Below are positions 12,693 through 15,293 of a stretch of 15,293 nucleotides of DNA, piece after piece. Under the pieces are notes generated by a model that was not told the DNA's origin, ran no database searches, and worked only from the letters and a program-made list of their open reading frames with translations. Positions within the stretch are counted from its first letter, which is position 1. Every line of letters begins with the position of its first letter. The position numbers and the translations under genes were made by a program. Source of the stretch: DASQUK01 sp035641315 (GTDB lineage Bacteria; Actinomycetota; Acidimicrobiia; Acidimicrobiales; VFJN01); the NCBI GenBank assembly GCA_035641315.1, contig DASQUK010000111.1:1-15293 (forward strand), in the 5' to 3' direction.

Positions 12693-14396
12693 TCAGCCCG
12701 TCAGGGAGACGGTCTCCCAAGTGACATGGCCCGTCGGGGTTTCCTCGAAGTTGGCAACCGTGTCCGGGTTGTACACCTTGGTGCCGTTGTACCAGTTGAT
12801 CGGCACCGTGCCGATGTCCTCGTTCAGCAGCACCTGCTCGGCCTGCCGGAAGAGCTCACCCGCCTCGTCGGCGTCGGTGGTCGCCTTGGCCTCCGCGATC
12901 AGCTCATCGAACTCCTCGCTGATGTAGCCGTAGTTGTTGCCGTCAAGCGCTTCCGATCCGAAGATGTCGAACGTGAAGTTGTCGTACGTCGGGTAGTCGG
13001 CGAGCCAACCGACCCGGCAGAACACGCACGCACCCTCGGCCAGCTGCCCGAAGTAGTCGTCGGGCGGGATGGGCTCCCCGACGGCCTCGATGCCGATCGC
13101 TGCGAGGTTGTCGATGATGATCGCCACGACCGGCTCGTGGCCGGAGTCGGCGTTGAACTGGATGGGCAACGGGGCGTCGAGCGAGTTACCCGCGTCCAGC
13201 CACTCCTGGTAGGCCGCCTCGGCCGCCTCGGGGTCGTAGCTGCAGTAGTCGCACAGACCCTCCTCGAAGCCGGGGATACCCGGCGGCGCGACGCCGGTGG
13301 CCGTGGTACGCGAGCCCTCGTAGACGTCGGCGTTGATGTCCTCGCGGTCGATCGCCTGCGAGATGGCCTGGCGGAGCAGCTTGTTCTCCTCGCCGCCGAC
13401 CCGCTCGTCACGCTCGTTGAACGTGAAGTAGTACAGCCCCAGGAACGGGGTGTCGATCGTGGTCGCGTAGTTGTCCTGCGCCTCCTGGTAGCGACCCGGT
13501 GCGAAGTCGGTCGCATCGCCCTCACCGGCCTCGAACGCGTTGTACGCCGTGTCGATGTCGGAGCCGATCGGGAACACGAGCCGGTCGAGGAACGGCTGCT
13601 CGGGCAGGCCCAACGCCTCGTCGTACTGGGTGCCGTCCCACTCGGGGTTGGGCACGAGCACGATCTCCTGGTCGTTGGCCGGAGCCTCCATCATGAACGG
13701 CCCGTTGCCGATCATGATGCCCTGCTCCCACTCGGTCTGGTCGGTGAGCTCGTCGATCTCCGACGGCATCGGCATGAACAGCTGGAAGCCGGCCACGGCG
13801 GCGAAGTTGGCGTAGGGCGCCGACAGGTCGACCGTCAGCGTCATCTCCTCGTCGTCGGCCTCGACGCCGGCGATAGTGTCGGCGGCGCCGTCCAGCTTCT
13901 CTGCGCCACCCTCGATGAAGGTGAACAGGTAGGAGTAGTCACCGGCGAAGTCGGGGTCGCTGGCGGTCTCCCAGCCCCGCACGAACGAGCTGGGCAACAC
14001 CTCTTCCCCGGTGGAGAACGTGAGGCCCTCGCGGATGTGGAAGACGAACTGGGTGGCGTCGTCGTTCACGTCCCACGACTCGGCGACCACGCCCACCGTC
14101 TCGGGGTTCTCCGGGTCGCTGAAGTCGGTCTCGGCAAGCCCGTCGTACAGCGAGCCGCCGACCTGCCAGCCGTCGCTGGTGGTGTTGATGCGAGGATCGA
14201 GGTGCTCGGGCGGCCCCTGGGAGAACGTGCCAAGGTCGACGAACTCGCCTCCCTGCACCCCCTCGGCCTGCTCTTCCTCGGTGGCTCCACCCTCTTCTGC
14301 GCCCTCGTCGTCGTCATCGCCACCACAGGCGGCGGCCACGAGAGAGAGCCCCAGGATGAGAGCAAGGAGCTTCACGCCCCTGCGCTGTCGTCTCAT
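12693..14396 (-). CDS. Family-5 substrate-binding lipoprotein, system 2 (normal domain order)
   Basis: An extracytoplasmic solute-binding lipoprotein, 567 residues. The signal peptide (KLLALILGLSLVAAAC) has its lipid anchor at Cys24, followed by an acidic linker to about 48. The SBP family 5 domain has the usual order: GSLYDGLAETDF (81-92) and VVAESWDVNDDATQFVFHIR (103-122) first, then the mid block GNGPFMMEAPANDQEIVL (230-247), LLRQAISQAIDRE (340-352), PPGIPGFEEG (371-380) and VGWLADYPTYDNF (462-474) near the end. Two CxxC pairs, CDYC (382-385) and CVFC (457-460), could form disulfides. The ATG at 14396 is preceded by a strong Shine-Dalgarno, AGGAGGT, six bases upstream, the best in the window, consistent with high expression. 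The ligand is not predictable, though peptides are typical. Confidence 0.95.
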   Translation of the reverse strand: MRRQRRGVKLLALILGLSLVAAACGGDDDDEGAEEGGATEEEQAEGVQGGEFVDLGTFSQGPPEHLDPRINTTSDGWQVGGSLYDGLAETDFSDPENPETVGVVAESWDVNDDATQFVFHIREGLTFSTGEEVLPSSFVRGWETASDPDFAGDYSYLFTFIEGGAEKLDGAADTIAGVEADDEEMTLTVDLSAPYANFAAVAGFQLFMPMPSEIDELTDQTEWEQGIMIGNGPFMMEAPANDQEIVLVPNPEWDGTQYDEALGLPEQPFLDRLVFPIGSDIDTAYNAFEAGEGDATDFAPGRYQEAQDNYATTIDTPFLGLYYFTFNERDERVGGEENKLLRQAISQAIDREDINADVYEGSRTTATGVAPPGIPGFEEGLCDYCSYDPEAAEAAYQEWLDAGNSLDAPLPIQFNADSGHEPVVAIIIDNLAAIGIEAVGEPIPPDDYFGQLAEGACVFCRVGWLADYPTYDNFTFDIFGSEALDGNNYGYISEEFDELIAEAKATTDADEAGELFRQAEQVLLNEDIGTVPINWYNGTKVYNPDTVANFEETPTGHVTWETVSLTG

Positions 14397-14888
14397 TCTT
14401 GGACCTCCTAGTAATGGTCAAGTTGCACCGCCGGAGGGAGGTCGCAGGTCGGACCACGCAATGCGCCCTCGGACTCACGTCCTGCCCTACGGGATGGGGA
14501 ACACCGGCGTACGGGTGTGACACCCGCCACCGGCGAACGGAGCGAACTTAGCAGGATCGCGACCTGAACCGCCGATTCGGTGACCCGGCTGGCCGGGTGA
14601 AAGACACGCAAATAGACATTCGCGTCAGTCTCTCGCGGCATTGTCACACAACCTGCACTTCGGCCGGATGCTGCTGTCGTAGCTCCGCCTCCCCCTGCTG
14701 TGTATCACCCCGTGGCGGCCGTCACACCTTCTCGTTGCCGCTTGTCGGCGACCTCGACGTGCCGCCGAGCTCGGTGTGCCCACCACCGGACCGTCCAGGA
14801 CTTGGGTGTCACAGGCGCCGTTTCCCCCACCGCCTTCCCGACTTCGAGATCGCTGTCGCCGAGCTGGTCCCCGAGAACTAGTGCCCGC
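14397..14888. promoter_or_regulatory. 492-bp upstream region of system 2 with palindromes and repeated GTCAC motifs
   Basis: This gap separates the LolD-type gene from the system 2 operon and should hold the operon promoter, but I cannot point to a convincing -35/-10 pair. It contains CGGGTGT-G-ACACCCG (14512-14526), ACCCGGC-TG-GCCGGGT (14583-14598) and CCGAGCTCGG (about 14765-14774). It also contains scattered GTCACA/GTCACAC elements (14643-14649, 14721-14727 and 14808-14813). GGGTGTCACA at 14804-14813 recurs on the other strand at 14525-14516. No credible gene is seen on either strand. Confidence 0.45.
14512..14526. promoter_or_regulatory. Operator-like palindrome upstream of binding protein 2
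   Basis: CGGGTGT-G-ACACCCG is a perfect inverted repeat with 7-bp arms and one central base, about 115-130 nt upstream of the binding protein 2 ATG. Half of it (GGGTGTCACA on the minus strand) is repeated at 14804-14813. The compact odd-centred symmetry fits a dimeric regulator site. The regulator is not in the window. Confidence 0.4.
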
Positions 14889-15293
14889 TCAGCGGTCTGG
14901 CGCGCGGGCGGAGCCGGCCGCCGTGCAGCTCCAGCAGCGGTCGGCGGCCTCGAAGGCCAGCTCGTTGTGGGTGGCGACCAGACAGGCGGTGCCGGTGTCG
15001 GCCAGCCGGCGCAGCACGAACATGATCGCCTCGGCCCGCCCGGCGTCCTGGTGGGCGATGGGTTCGTCCGCCAGCAGCAAGCGGGGTTGGACGACGGCGG
15101 CGCGGGCCACCGCGGCGCGCTGCTGCTCACCCAACGAGACCTCCGATGGGTAGCGGTCGGCGAGGTGGTCGATCGCGAGCTGTCGCATCAAGGTGGCCGC
15201 GTCGGACCCTGCCGTCCCGGACCCTGCGGTCCCGTCCTTGCCGAGGCGCCCGGGAAGCGTGATGTTCTCGGCCACGGTCAGCTCCTCCAACAG
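14889..15293 (-). CDS. ABC transporter ATPase, LolD/MacB type (partial, 3' part)
   Basis: The last 134 residues of an ABC ATPase; the 5' part with Walker A lies beyond the right edge. Visible are LLEELTVAENITLPGRLG (after the Q-loop), the signature SLGEQQRAAVARA, Walker B RLLLADEP with the D-loop reading HQD, and the H-loop ATHNE. The GEQQR form of the signature and the ELTVAENITLP segment are typical of the LolD/MacB/FtsE-like subfamily, which works with MacB/FtsX-like permeases in export or membrane-stress functions rather than import. The C-terminus is short (CWSCTAAGSARAPDR). A cognate permease is not visible and could lie upstream. It is unlikely to belong to the Opp systems. Confidence 0.85.
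   Translation of the reverse strand: MLEELTVAENITLPGRLGKDGTAGSGTAGSDAATLMRQLAIDHLADRYPSEVSLGEQQRAAVARAAVVQPRLLLADEPIAHQDAGRAEAIMFVLRRLADTGTACLVATHNELAFEAADRCWSCTAAGSARAPDR

Noticed and set aside
14408..14647. 79-codon minus-strand frame before binding protein 2
   Set aside because: It has no family similarity, no good ribosome binding site, and it crosses the palindromes and ends inside the binding-protein Shine-Dalgarno region. It is more likely 5' untranslated DNA.
14597..14881. 94-codon plus-strand frame in the upstream region of system 2
   Set aside because: It has no recognisable domain, its composition looks random, and no ribosome binding site is seen; all other genes are on the minus strand.

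Overview
The window is high-GC DNA in which every convincing gene lies on the minus strand. The codon use, the GTG starts, and lipoprotein signal peptides followed by runs of aspartate suggest an actinobacterium, possibly of the Acidimicrobiia type. That placement is inference from style, not from a marker gene.

Transcription runs from high to low coordinates. It begins with the 3' part of an ABC ATPase of LolD/MacB type (14889-15293), followed by a 492-bp non-coding region that should hold a promoter. Two complete ABC importers of the oligopeptide/dipeptide (Opp/Dpp) class follow in tandem, each in the order binding protein - permease B - permease C - ATPase D - ATPase F. System 2 occupies 8184-14396 and system 1 occupies 1735-8055. 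They are separated by 128 bp carrying a palindrome and a TTGACA box. Each system can be assembled from its own genes: a lipid-anchored binding protein, two membrane permeases with EAA loops, and two ATPases with intact Walker A, signature and Walker B motifs. After system 1 come secG (protein export channel) and the 5' part of a form-II CoxL-type molybdenum hydroxylase gene that runs off the left edge.

The most unusual protein is the system 1 binding protein (6349-8055). Its SBP family 5 domain appears circularly permuted: the block normally just after the signal peptide is at the C-terminus, and the mature protein begins in what is normally the middle of the N-terminal half. The system 2 binding protein has the normal order, so it serves as an internal control.

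A second signal lies in the gaps inside the two operons. Three gaps (oppC1/oppD1, oppD2/oppF2, oppB2/oppC2) are each spanned by one open frame. Its start overlaps the upstream stop by 4 nt (GTGA or ATGA), and its stop overlaps the downstream start by 4 nt. A fourth junction (oppD1/oppF1) has the same upstream overlap and then reads in frame into oppF1 through a 16-bp perfect palindrome. These gaps are rich in short hairpins, many with GAA/TTC triloops. Both binding-protein/permease gaps instead hold one long perfect stem-loop. I see no tRNA, rRNA, CRISPR array, transposase or attachment site.
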